From positions 1 through 27,470 of IMG/VR virus record IMGVR_UViG_3300022074_000297: a DNA stretch of 27,470 nt; one strand, written 5' to 3'. The notes beneath the pieces are model-generated. The model saw nothing but the letters and a program-made list of their open reading frames with translations. It made no database searches and had not been told where the DNA came from. Below, piece by piece: positions 1-7,299 of the stretch (position 1 is the first letter of the stretch; every line of letters starts with the position of its first letter). A program made the position numbers and the translations under genes. The DNA comes from a virus.

Positions 1-1
1 G

Positions 2-364
2 TCTAAGGTACTTACCTATCAAGATGGTCTGTACATGGACGTGTATCAGAACGGTGTACTACTAAAGCCGGGAACAGACTACACTGCCACTACAGGTACA
101 ACAGTCGTGCTGGTCACAGGTGCATCATCTGGTGACGTAGTTGAGATGGTAGCCTATGATGTGTTCTCTGTAGCCAACAGTTACACAGTGACAGAGAGTG
201 ACACACGCTACCCATTCAAAGGTAACAACAGCATCATCCGCTTGAATGGTCAAAGCATAACGGCAGACGTTACTATTGATGCAGATGAGAACGGCGTGAG
301 TGCAGGTCCGATTACACAGGACAATGCCACCGTCACTGTTAACGGATATTGGAGTATCGTATGA
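2..364 (+). CDS. Tail-fibre protein, C-terminal part (5' end outside window)
   Basis: The open frame runs in from the left edge with no stop, so the N-terminus is missing and about 120 residues remain. The visible start contains the pattern D-V-Y-Q-N-G-V-L-L-K-P-G-T-D-Y followed by a Thr/Val-rich beta-strand stretch ending in G-D-V-V-E-M-V-A-Y. This is a common repeat-like module of marine phage tail fibres and tail-tip proteins. The last 40 residues are small and polar (Asp, Ala, Thr) and end in G-Y-W-S-I-V. The stop overlaps the next start as ATGA, so it is translationally coupled to the fibre paralogues downstream. An internal ATG at 35 exists, but the frame continues upstream without interruption, so it is not taken as the start. 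The fibre role is inferred from the module and the neighbourhood; the exact fibre type cannot be told from the fragment. Confidence 0.75.
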   Translation, partial: SKVLTYQDGLYMDVYQNGVLLKPGTDYTATTGTTVVLVTGASSGDVVEMVAYDVFSVANSYTVTESDTRYPFKGNNSIIRLNGQSITADVTIDADENGVSAGPITQDNATVTVNGYWSIV

Positions 365-804
365 CCAGCCAACTCAACGTAGATACCATTGTAGACAAGG
401 CTGGCTCTGGCGGCACGAATGTAAAGGTTGCCAACAATGCTGTGGCTGTGGCTGAAGGCGGCAGTGCGACAACCAATGTTGTGCAGGGACTGGCGAAGGC
501 GTGGGCTAGCTTTGAACAATCAGGAACACACACAATAAGAGATTCGCTTAACTTCAGTTCTATTTCTGATTTAGCTGTAGGAAGGTCAAGTGTTGTTTTT
601 ACTAATAATATGGCAGACACAAACTATGCAACTACTGGTATGAGTGGCGAACAAGCTGGTGGCGGTAACAGGGTTATGGGTTTTTGTGGTAGCGCATTAA
701 CTCCTGCATCTAATACTTTTGCTATCGCTAACTATGATTTATCGAGTGCTGCGGGAAATGATGACGATAGACTAAGTATTTGTGTTTTAGGAGACCTCGC
801 ATAA
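361..804 (+). CDS. Short tail-fibre subunit, paralogue 1 of 3
   Basis: This 147-aa protein begins M-T-S-Q-L-N-V-D-T-I at the ATG of an ATGA overlap with the preceding fibre gene; an upstream ATG at 349 would lie inside that gene and is not preferred. Its plan is shared with the next two genes: an N-terminal segment with a V/L-D-T-I/L-like strand, a core Q-G-L-A-K-A-W, then R-D-S-L-N-F-S-S-I-S-D, a variable Gly/Ser/Asn-rich beta region, and the C-terminal signature G-D-L-A. Marine phages often carry strings of such short fibre or receptor-binding subunits. No enzyme motif is present. It most likely forms or caps a fibre on the virion. The middle (residues about 75-125) is the most divergent part among the three copies, as expected for a receptor-contacting region. 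Confidence 0.65.
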   Translation: MTSQLNVDTIVDKAGSGGTNVKVANNAVAVAEGGSATTNVVQGLAKAWASFEQSGTHTIRDSLNFSSISDLAVGRSSVVFTNNMADTNYATTGMSGEQAGGGNRVMGFCGSALTPASNTFAIANYDLSSAAGNDDDRLSICVLGDLA

Positions 805-1199
805 TGGCTAGTGTATTAAAAGTAGACTCAATCACAGGAGTAACCACGGCTGGTTCTATTAGCGTGACAGGTGAAGGCAACTCAACCACGACTAATCTTC
901 AACAGGGGTTGGCGAAGGCTTGGGTTTATGCTGAAGCAGATGCAGTAAGAACAGATTCATTTAACATGAGTAGTAGCACAGACCACGGTGATGGTGACTT
1001 TAGTTATGGTCTAACAGCCGCATTTTCTGCTGTTACATATAGTCAGTCGGGTATGGTTAGAACTGGCGCACGGAGCAAGATTTTGACTAGAAACTCTGAC
1101 AGAAGTACATCGTCCTTAATAGCGGTAGAGGTAGGAAATACTTCTGATGCCGCACAAAATTATGACCACGATGTTCAGGCACACGGAGACCTAGCATAA
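804..1199 (+). CDS. Short tail-fibre subunit, paralogue 2 of 3
   Basis: This is a 131-aa protein starting M-A-S-V-L-K-V-D-S-I at a TAATG overlap with paralogue 1. An in-frame ATG at 780 lies inside the previous gene and is rejected. It has the same order of elements as its neighbours: Q-Q-G-L-A-K-A-W, then D-S-F-N-M-S-S-S-T-D, then G-D-F-S-Y and a variable aromatic/Gly/Ser region, ending H-G-D-L-A. It lacks an obvious trimerisation coiled coil and looks all-beta. The overlap with both neighbours implies co-translation in a defined ratio. Assignment as a virion fibre component rests on the family pattern and context rather than on a catalytic motif. Confidence 0.65.
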   Translation: MASVLKVDSITGVTTAGSISVTGEGNSTTTNLQQGLAKAWVYAEADAVRTDSFNMSSSTDHGDGDFSYGLTAAFSAVTYSQSGMVRTGARSKILTRNSDRSTSSLIAVEVGNTSDAAQNYDHDVQAHGDLA

Positions 1200-1597
1200 T
1201 GGCAAGCGAACTTAGAGTAAATACATTAAAGGATGCCGCTGGGAACAACAGCATTGCTACTAGCTTTGTGGCAGGTGGTAGTGCGAAGGCGTGGATTAAT
1301 CAAACTACAAATACAACGATAAATGATAGCCTTAATGTAAGTAGCATAACAGATAACGCGGCAGGAGATTTTAGCTTTGCTTATAGTAATGCATTTGCAA
1401 ATGCATTTTATAGTCAAGGCGGTCATAGTAGTTCTGGTAGTAATTACTGTAATATTTTAATAAAACACTCTGTTGTCACAACCACAGCTAATCGTATCCG
1501 TATAGGTAACGCGGCAGGAACAGCAGGTTCAAGTACCCAACTAACTTTATTTGATTCCTCTAATGTGCCTACAACCGTTTACGGAGACCTCGCATGA
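1199..1597 (+). CDS. Short tail-fibre subunit, paralogue 3 of 3
   Basis: This 132-aa protein starts M-A-S-E-L-R-V-N-T-L-K-D-A-A-G at a TAATG overlap with paralogue 2. It carries G-G-S-A-K-A-W, then N-D-S-L-N-V-S-S-I-T-D, then G-D-F-S-F-A-Y, and ends Y-G-D-L-A. This copy is closest to the form most often seen in marine phage genomes. The region after the G-D-F-S motif is rich in Asn, Ser, Ala and Tyr and differs from the other two copies. The gene ends in an ATGA overlap with the large fibre gene, so all four are one translational unit. The fibre role is inferred. There is no sign of a frameshift or decay in any of the three copies. Confidence 0.68.
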   Translation: MASELRVNTLKDAAGNNSIATSFVAGGSAKAWINQTTNTTINDSLNVSSITDNAAGDFSFAYSNAFANAFYSQGGHSSSGSNYCNILIKHSVVTTTANRIRIGNAAGTAGSSTQLTLFDSSNVPTTVYGDLA

Positions 1598-2685
1598 GTA
1601 AAGCAGCAGAACTAGCCGCACTGATTGGTTCGCAGTCGGCGTTGTCGAACAGGAACCTTGTTATTAACGGTGCGATGCAGGTGGCACAGCGGGGTACGTC
1701 AGCCGCTGTCACCACTTCTTCTGGATACTTTACCGCAGACCGTTTTAGAACAACCGCAACGTCAGATACAGCAGGTAGGCACACGCAATCTCAAGCAACG
1801 ATTACAGACTTGCCGGGATTTGCTAACGCAATCAAACTGGACTGTACTACCGCAGATACATCTATTGCGGCGGGTGAAATACTGGTTCTAGCCACTCGTT
1901 TTGAAGGGCAGAACTTACAAAGTCTTGCCAAAGGTACAAGCAGTGCAAAGTCTGTGACCGTTTCTTTTTACGCAAAAGGAACAGCTAATAAATATATGTG
2001 TGAACTTACAGACCAAGATAATACAAGAAGCATTAGACAGCAGTTTACAGTAAGTAGTTCATGGCAAAGATTTAGTATTGTTTTTCCCGGCGATACTACG
2101 GGTGCTTTTGATGATGATAATGCGTTAAGTTCTATTCTTGGTTTTTGGCTTCATGCAGGTTCTACTTACTCAGGCGGTTCTTACACAGCAAACACTTGGG
2201 CAAGCACTGTTACCAACACAAGAGCGTCTGGTATTGACTCATTCTTCTCAAGCACAGACAACGAGTTGTTTATCACTGGCATTCAGATGGAAATCGGAGA
2301 TGTAGCCACGCCTTTTGAACATCGGTCTTATGGCGATGAGTTGGCGGCGTGTCAGAGGTATTTTACCAGAGTTCCTACAATAGACGGTAGTACCGCTTAT
2401 ACCTTTATTGCAACAGGTATGGCTATAAATGGTACAGAAAGCATATTCCCTGTTTCATTTCCAGTAACAATGAGAGCAAATCCATCTTTAGCAACTAGCG
2501 GCTCTATGCGAGTTTATAACGGTGGGACATTAAACCCTAGCGCAGGTATAACCTTAAATTCTGTTTCAACGTATGCGGCCTCTGTGACTGTTCCAACAGG
2601 TGATGTACATACAGCAAAAGATGCGCTTCTGGTTGGTGCAAACAATGATGCTGACGCAAACTTTCAGTTTGATGCGGAGTTATAA
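1594..2685 (+). CDS. Tail-fibre / tail-tip protein with carbohydrate-binding-like fold
   Basis: This 363-aa protein begins near N-R-N-L-V-I-N-G-A-M-Q-V-A-Q-R-G (residues about 19-34), a signature found at the start of the distal domain of many tailed-phage fibre proteins. A second hallmark, A-T-P-F-E-H-R-S-Y-G-D-E-L-A-A-C-Q-R-Y, lies in the middle (about residues 238-260). Between them is a jelly-roll-like segment with alternating hydrophobic strands, typical of carbohydrate-binding modules attached to fibres. The C-terminal 100 residues are variable, beta-rich and end in a Gly/Ala/Asn/Asp stretch. The start is the ATG in the ATGA overlap with the last short paralogue. It probably contacts the receptor. 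The family assignment is firm from the two signatures; the ligand is unknown. Confidence 0.8.
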   Translation: MSKAAELAALIGSQSALSNRNLVINGAMQVAQRGTSAAVTTSSGYFTADRFRTTATSDTAGRHTQSQATITDLPGFANAIKLDCTTADTSIAAGEILVLATRFEGQNLQSLAKGTSSAKSVTVSFYAKGTANKYMCELTDQDNTRSIRQQFTVSSSWQRFSIVFPGDTTGAFDDDNALSSILGFWLHAGSTYSGGSYTANTWASTVTNTRASGIDSFFSSTDNELFITGIQMEIGDVATPFEHRSYGDELAACQRYFTRVPTIDGSTAYTFIATGMAINGTESIFPVSFPVTMRANPSLATSGSMRVYNGGTLNPSAGITLNSVSTYAASVTVPTGDVHTAKDALLVGANNDADANFQFDAEL

Positions 2686-2687
2686 AA

Positions 2688-2894
2688 ATGGAAATTACAA
2701 CAGCAAAATACATTCAAGATGAAAGCGGAAACAACGCATTTATTAAAGTTACAAATAGTCAAACTCAAGAACCTGATGGTAATGGTTCACCAGAGTTTAC
2801 TATTACTGTACCACTTGACCCAGCTAACACACACTACGCGGAAATCATGCGTCAGGTAGCTGCTGGCGATTTGACTATTGCTGACGCTGACTGA
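2688..2894 (+). CDS. Small conserved-looking protein downstream of fibre genes
   Basis: This 68-aa acidic protein begins three bases after the fibre stop. The first half is polar, with N-S-Q-T-Q-E-P-D-G-N-G and a strand I-T-V-P-L-D-P. The second half reads like a short helix, H-Y-A-E-I-M-R-Q-V-A-A-G-D-L-T-I, ending A-D-A-D. There is no signal peptide or membrane segment. Its stop overlaps the next start as TGATG. I recognise the general type, a small protein after fibre genes in marine phages, but know no function. A fibre chaperone or a small tail component are possibilities suggested only by position. Confidence 0.55.
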   Translation: MEITTAKYIQDESGNNAFIKVTNSQTQEPDGNGSPEFTITVPLDPANTHYAEIMRQVAAGDLTIADAD

Positions 2895-3100
2895 TGAAGA
2901 TGGTACAGCAACAGGAACAAACATTGAAAGTAGCAATGGACTTGGAGTCGCATGAGAAAGAGTGTGCGATGTTCCGTGAGTTGGTACACGGTAAGCTGGA
3001 CAGTTTAGATAAGCGCATGTGGCGTTTAGAGGCAATGATAATGGGTAGCACTGTAATGGTGGTGGCTATGGTAGTTACAGTATTTATGGGAATGAATTAA
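2894..3100 (+). CDS. Small membrane protein with coiled coil, holin-like
   Basis: This is a 68-aa protein with two parts. Residues about 5-45 are charged and helical with heptad-like spacing (F-R-E-L-V-H-G-K-L-D-S-L-D-K-R-M-W-R-L-E). Residues about 48-66 form one hydrophobic span, I-M-G-S-T-V-M-V-V-A-M-V-V-T-V-F, followed by a tiny tail. This layout resembles XhlA-type haemolysin/holin accessory proteins, which have a cytoplasmic coiled coil and one C-terminal membrane helix. It sits between fibre genes and internal virion proteins, and no endolysin gene is adjacent in the window. The lysis role is an inference; a membrane-associated virion or ejection factor is the alternative. Confidence 0.55.
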   Translation: MKMVQQQEQTLKVAMDLESHEKECAMFRELVHGKLDSLDKRMWRLEAMIMGSTVMVVAMVVTVFMGMN

Positions 3101-3101
3101 T

Positions 3102-5327
3102 ATGGCGATGTTCAAAGCATTTAAACCTGAAGCAATGAATAAGATTGCAAAGGCTATGGGCTACTCTGGCGATATGGGGCAGTTCCAAAGCTACATCGAA
3201 CAAGACCCAGCACGTAAGGCACGTATGGATGGCTTTGTAAAAGCTGCACAGACTATGGCTAAAGGTGGTATGGTTAAGAAGATGGCTAACGGTGGTATGA
3301 TAGGACAGGTATCAAATGCTGCTGGTGGCTATAACCCACAGACAGGACAGTTTACACCGCTGAATCAACTGCCACAAGGTGGTGGTTTGATTGGCAATCA
3401 AATTGGTGCTGTTGGACCCGGTGGGTTAGCTGCAAATGGTGGTTTTTTCAATGCTACTCCTGCAGTTGTAGTGTATGACCCTAAGACTGGACAACAATAT
3501 GGTGATGCAAACCAAGCAAACCAAGCAGGTGTATCAAATCCTGTGATGTCATTGCCGCCGGGTATTTCACCTATACCTATGCAGTCTAGCCCTAAAATGA
3601 AGTATGACCAAGTAGCAGAGCCAGCACAACCAGCACCCGCACCTGCTGCTCCACAAACTGCACCAGCAAACATAGGTGATGTCAGTGTACAGCGTATGTT
3701 AACACCGGGACTACCTCAAGGTGCAGTGACTACTGCTGCTATGACGCCAACAGGTCCGGGTCAAGATATTGCACAGGGTACTGGTCAACTTACAGGTGCA
3801 GTTGCAGTGCCTACAGCAATGGCACAAACAGCTACAGCTACCCCACAACAAGAGTCACAAGCAAATGTAATGGAAGCCGCTACAGCCGCACCAGCAGTCG
3901 ATGCAGCTATGAATGCTACACAGGCAGCACAGGCTACAGTAGACCCCCGCGCACAGGTCACAGCGGCCCAGCAAACAGCTACTAGCGTAGGTAATCTATC
4001 TGCTGCACAGGGTAATGCCACACTTATTGACAATCCTGTACAACGTAACATACAAGCAGGTGAACTTATCTCAGGTGCTGCTGACGCACAGACTGCTGCT
4101 ACCTTTACTGAACAGGTACAAGCAGCTACAGCTACACCATCTACACAAGCTACCGTACAGGGTCAGCTTGCTTCTCTGACAGCTAACTTTGATGCAGCTA
4201 ACCCACCAGCGTGGGCAGCAGGTGCTATGCGTAATGCTACAGCAGCTATGGCAGCACGTGGACTAGGTGCAAGTAGCCTTGCTGGTCAGGCCATTGTACA
4301 GGCTACACTAGAAGCTGCACTGCCTATTGCACAGGCTGATGCACAAGTAGTAGCACAGTTTGAGGCACAGAACCTATCTAATCGTCAGCAACGTGCTATG
4401 TTATCTGCACAGCAACGTGCGCAGTTTATTGGTCAGGAGTTTGACCAAGCATTCCAGTCACGTGTACAAAACTCTGCACGTATTGGTGACATAGCTAACA
4501 TGAACTTTACTGCTGAACAGCAGGTACAGCTAGAGAACTCTCGTGCTACTAATACAATGAACCTTAACAACCTGTCTAACTCACAGGCAATGACAATGGC
4601 AGAAGCTGCTGCACTGGCACAAATGGATGCATCTAATCTTAATAATCGTCAGCAGTCAGCAGTAAACAATGCACAGACATTCTTACAGACTGATATGGCT
4701 AACTTGTCTAATCAACAGCAGACAGAGTTGTTTAAGGCACAACAGCGTACACAGTCTATGTTTACTGACCAAGCAGCTACCAATGCTGCGGCACAGTTTA
4801 ATGCCACAAGCCAGAACCAAGTTGACCAGTTCTTTGCTAATCTAGGACAGCAAACATCACAGTTCAATGCTACACAGCAGAATGCACAGGCACAGTTTAA
4901 TGCAGGTCAAGCTAATACAGTCAATCGTTTTAATGCTGAAATGAATAATCAGCGCGATCAATTCAACTCACAGAACCAGACAGTGATTGCACAGTCTAAT
5001 GCACAGTGGCGTAGACAAATTGCTACAGCAGATACTGCCGCAGTTAACCGTGCTAATGAAATCAATGCAGCAGCTATACTTGGTATATCTGAATCTGCGT
5101 ATAACAATATGTGGTCTTACTATTCTGATACAATGGAATGGGCATGGAACACTGCAGAGAATGAAGCACAACGTGCTATGCAATTAGCAGTAGCACACAT
5201 TAATGCAGATGCAAGTAAAGATATACAAAAAATTAAGGGTGACTATGAATCAAGTGCTGCAGTTGGTGGCTTTGTAACAGACATTCTTAAAATTGGTTTA
5301 GGTTCTGGCGGGTTTATGGGATTCTAG
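3102..5327 (+). CDS. Large Ala/Gln/Asn-rich structural protein with hendecad repeats
   Basis: This 741-aa protein has an N-terminal globular-looking part (residues 1-50, F-K-A-F-K-P-E-A-M-N-K-I-A-K-A-M-G). A basic Gly-Met motif follows at 54-66 (K-G-G-M-V-K-K-M-A-N-G-G-M), then a Pro/Ala/Thr/Gln-rich low-complexity middle (about 150-330). The long helical C-terminal half is rich in Gln, Asn and Ala. Residues 509-640 form twelve in-phase 11-residue units, many with the core Q-F-N-A. The end (about 690-741) returns to mixed sequence with a Gly-rich tail. No enzyme motif is seen. The composition and the neighbours point to an internal or ejected virion protein, or a tape-measure-like rod. It starts one base after the previous stop; an alternative ATG six bases later (M-F-K-A-F-K) is possible. 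Confidence 0.65.
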   Translation: MAMFKAFKPEAMNKIAKAMGYSGDMGQFQSYIEQDPARKARMDGFVKAAQTMAKGGMVKKMANGGMIGQVSNAAGGYNPQTGQFTPLNQLPQGGGLIGNQIGAVGPGGLAANGGFFNATPAVVVYDPKTGQQYGDANQANQAGVSNPVMSLPPGISPIPMQSSPKMKYDQVAEPAQPAPAPAAPQTAPANIGDVSVQRMLTPGLPQGAVTTAAMTPTGPGQDIAQGTGQLTGAVAVPTAMAQTATATPQQESQANVMEAATAAPAVDAAMNATQAAQATVDPRAQVTAAQQTATSVGNLSAAQGNATLIDNPVQRNIQAGELISGAADAQTAATFTEQVQAATATPSTQATVQGQLASLTANFDAANPPAWAAGAMRNATAAMAARGLGASSLAGQAIVQATLEAALPIAQADAQVVAQFEAQNLSNRQQRAMLSAQQRAQFIGQEFDQAFQSRVQNSARIGDIANMNFTAEQQVQLENSRATNTMNLNNLSNSQAMTMAEAAALAQMDASNLNNRQQSAVNNAQTFLQTDMANLSNQQQTELFKAQQRTQSMFTDQAATNAAAQFNATSQNQVDQFFANLGQQTSQFNATQQNAQAQFNAGQANTVNRFNAEMNNQRDQFNSQNQTVIAQSNAQWRRQIATADTAAVNRANEINAAAILGISESAYNNMWSYYSDTMEWAWNTAENEAQRAMQLAVAHINADASKDIQKIKGDYESSAAVGGFVTDILKIGLGSGGFMGF
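4626..5021 (+). repeat. 33-bp / 11-residue coding repeat array (hendecads)
   Basis: Twelve consecutive 11-codon units occupy residues 509-640 of the 741-aa protein. The last seven read A-Q-F-N-A-T-S-Q-N-Q-V, then units starting D-Q-F-F-A, S-Q-F-N-A, A-Q-F-N-A, N-R-F-N-A, D-Q-F-N-S and A-Q-S-N-A, with no insertion between them. In the earlier part alternate units are alike (D-A-S-N-L-N-N-R-Q-Q-S and D-M-A-N-L-S-N-Q-Q-Q-T), giving a 22-residue period. The repeats have diverged at the DNA level, so the array is old and kept by selection on the protein. Confidence 0.8.
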
Positions 5328-5339
5328 TTAGGTAGTAAA

Positions 5340-5528
5340 ATGAGTCATAAAAATCTTACACGTTTAGCGAATATGAATACTAAGTTTCTTTCTGATAAAG
5401 AAAGTAGTGCAAAACCTATTGCTATGTCATCAAAAGGCTTGCTTAATAAACCTAGTTCTGGTAAAATAGAAAGCAATAAACATATATCTGTACAGTTAAG
5501 AGAAGCAGTACGAAAGGCAATGGCATAA
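5340..5528 (+). CDS. Small basic protein of unknown function
   Basis: This is a 62-aa protein rich in Lys and Ser with no hydrophobic span. It contains S-S-A-K-P-I-A-M-S-S-K-G-L-L-N-K-P and ends in a short amphipathic helix, V-Q-L-R-E-A-V-R-K-A-M-A. It lies between two structural genes, 12 nt after the first, and its stop overlaps the next start as TAATG, which supports translation. I do not recognise a family. The basic character and place suggest a minor virion or DNA-associated component, but this is only positional inference. Confidence 0.5.
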   Translation: MSHKNLTRLANMNTKFLSDKESSAKPIAMSSKGLLNKPSSGKIESNKHISVQLREAVRKAMA

Positions 5529-6052
5529 TGCAAAATAAAAATGCACCAGCACCTATACTTGATGCACCTATTCCGGGTCAAGGTATGACTGCGCCATTAG
5601 GTGATAGACCGTGGCAAAAACCACCACAGTTTACCACACCTGAACAAGCACTAGAATTTTATGTAAATAAAATATCACAAGACAAACAAGTAGATCAGAT
5701 GCTAGATATTCTTGAGTTAGGTGTACCTGTAGATACTCTTGTAGATACAATGCAGCTAGGTGGTGTGATGGAAGGTTTGCATAGTGTCGATGTTGGTATG
5801 CTTATTGCACCTGCTCTTGTAGAAGTAGTTAGTGGTATAGGAGAGAAAGCAGGTATTGACTTTGTAACAGAAAGTCAAGAAGATGATTCAGATGTTTCTA
5901 CTCCTGCCGAGATTGCGCTTAACATGCAAAAACTTAAAAATAAAAAAGAAAAAGGTGTTATGTTAACAGACGAAATGTCTGCGCCAGAAGAAGAAGTTAT
6001 AGAAGATAGAACAGAAGAAAAACCTTCTGGCTTAATGGCAAGGAGAGTATAG
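5528..6052 (+). CDS. Probable minor virion protein ending in a G-L-M-A-R-R motif
   Basis: This 174-aa protein opens with a Pro-rich segment (A-P-A-P-I-L-D-A-P-I-P-G-Q-G-M-T-A-P) and continues W-Q-K-P-P-Q-F-T-T-P-E-Q-A-L-E-F-Y. A helical, hydrophobic core with D-I-L-E-L-G-V-P-V-D-T-L follows (about 60-115), then a very acidic Lys/Glu tail. The last residues, S-G-L-M-A-R-R-V, closely match the end of the 782-aa protein encoded at 10530-12878. Genes with this Pro-rich opening and a helical core are found among the virion proteins of marine phages. The next gene starts directly after the stop and uses AGGAG inside the end of this gene. No enzymatic function is visible. Confidence 0.6.
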   Translation: MQNKNAPAPILDAPIPGQGMTAPLGDRPWQKPPQFTTPEQALEFYVNKISQDKQVDQMLDILELGVPVDTLVDTMQLGGVMEGLHSVDVGMLIAPALVEVVSGIGEKAGIDFVTESQEDDSDVSTPAEIALNMQKLKNKKEKGVMLTDEMSAPEEEVIEDRTEEKPSGLMARRV

Positions 6053-7288
6053 ATGGCTTTTAGATTAGGGGCAGCTATTGGTGGTGCAGCTAAACGTGCA
6101 TCTGAAATACTGGATAAAGAACGTGAAGAAGCACTTACTAACACAGAAGATGAAATTAAAATTCTTACTCAAATAGGTTTACCTAAAGCACAAGAACGTA
6201 GGTCAAAAAGAATAGAAAAAGAAAAAATATATGATTCTTTGTCTAAACATTTTGATGGTGATGATATTGCTGTGATAATGGCAGAAGGTACAGGACAAAA
6301 AGTCTTGGACCACATTGACTCTATGACAAAAAAGTACGAACAATATAAAGTTAATCCTAGAGAAATTGTTACGCTTGATCCGGGTCAAGAAGCGCATGGA
6401 TATACTAAAGATCAAGTTCTTAACCTTGTAATGGGTAAAGTAGATAAAGGTGTACCTGTATTAGATGCTATGGATCAAGTTACAGGTAAACAAAGAGGTA
6501 GTGGTCTTACAGGATTGCTGGGTGGAAACTTAGATAATGTTAGAACAGAAAGAATGAATGCTATAGCAAATGCTACCGGAGTTTCTATGAGTGAATTAGC
6601 AGCACTTGCATCCGATAGTATTGTATATGATGATGTACAAATTAAAGGAAAAACACGTTTGTTTGACCCTGCTGCTGCAGCTACTGCTACTAAAGATACA
6701 TATACTGCCGCACAAATGGATGTTAAACTATTATCTGGTATTGGGTCTCAAATTAAAAGTAGTGAATCTGCAGGTTATGGTGGTCTATTTGACGAAGATG
6801 TTATATACAAGTTTACAGATAATAAAATCGCAACTGCAGTAAATCAAAAAATAAGAGAAGTCACGTTACAAAAAAGAAAAGAAAAAGAAGAGGGTGGTGA
6901 CTATGGGGCATTTAACACCCAAGACTTACAAGACATGGAAAATGCACTAAACTCGTGGGTTAAAACTGCTAAAGTTGGTGATACATATATTTCAACAGAA
7001 CCTGAAATAGTAGATAGTAAAGGTCAAGAAGGTAAAGGGCCACTTAATCTGGAAGGTTTAGGTATTGCAGAATTAGAAAGAACATTAAATGAAGAACTAA
7101 AACCTCAAGATGGAAAAATTATAGATGCAGTCACGGCTAATGTCATAGCAAAACAAATACGTGAAGCTATGATTGCTCTTGATTCTAATCTTACAGAAAA
7201 AGATATAGATGATGGTATTAATAGAGTACTTAGAAAGTATGGATATAATAAGGACACTGAAGGTAGTAAAATAACAGTTACTAATTAA
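6053..7288 (+). CDS. Probable internal virion protein, 411 aa
   Basis: The protein begins with a Gly/Ala-rich amphipathic segment (M-A-F-R-L-G-A-A-I-G-G-A-A-K-R-A) followed by a long charged helix (about 15-70) with E-K-E-R-E-E and K-R-I-E-K-E-K. The rest is mostly helical and soluble, with a short Gly-rich turn near residue 150 (G-L-T-G-L-L-G-G-N) and a charged C-terminus. No catalytic motif or membrane span is recognised. It lies between genes for likely ejected proteins and shares their AT-rich, Lys-rich character, so I infer an internal or ejection protein. AGGAG inside the previous gene, about 8 nt before the ATG, supports the start. The family is not recognised. Confidence 0.55.
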   Translation: MAFRLGAAIGGAAKRASEILDKEREEALTNTEDEIKILTQIGLPKAQERRSKRIEKEKIYDSLSKHFDGDDIAVIMAEGTGQKVLDHIDSMTKKYEQYKVNPREIVTLDPGQEAHGYTKDQVLNLVMGKVDKGVPVLDAMDQVTGKQRGSGLTGLLGGNLDNVRTERMNAIANATGVSMSELAALASDSIVYDDVQIKGKTRLFDPAAAATATKDTYTAAQMDVKLLSGIGSQIKSSESAGYGGLFDEDVIYKFTDNKIATAVNQKIREVTLQKRKEKEEGGDYGAFNTQDLQDMENALNSWVKTAKVGDTYISTEPEIVDSKGQEGKGPLNLEGLGIAELERTLNEELKPQDGKIIDAVTANVIAKQIREAMIALDSNLTEKDIDDGINRVLRKYGYNKDTEGSKITVTN

Positions 7289-7299
7289 TAGAGGACATA

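Noticed and set aside
4626-5021. CRISPR-like array or DNA tandem repeat
   Set aside because: The 33-base units are only similar at the protein level and stay in frame inside one gene, so this is a coding repeat.
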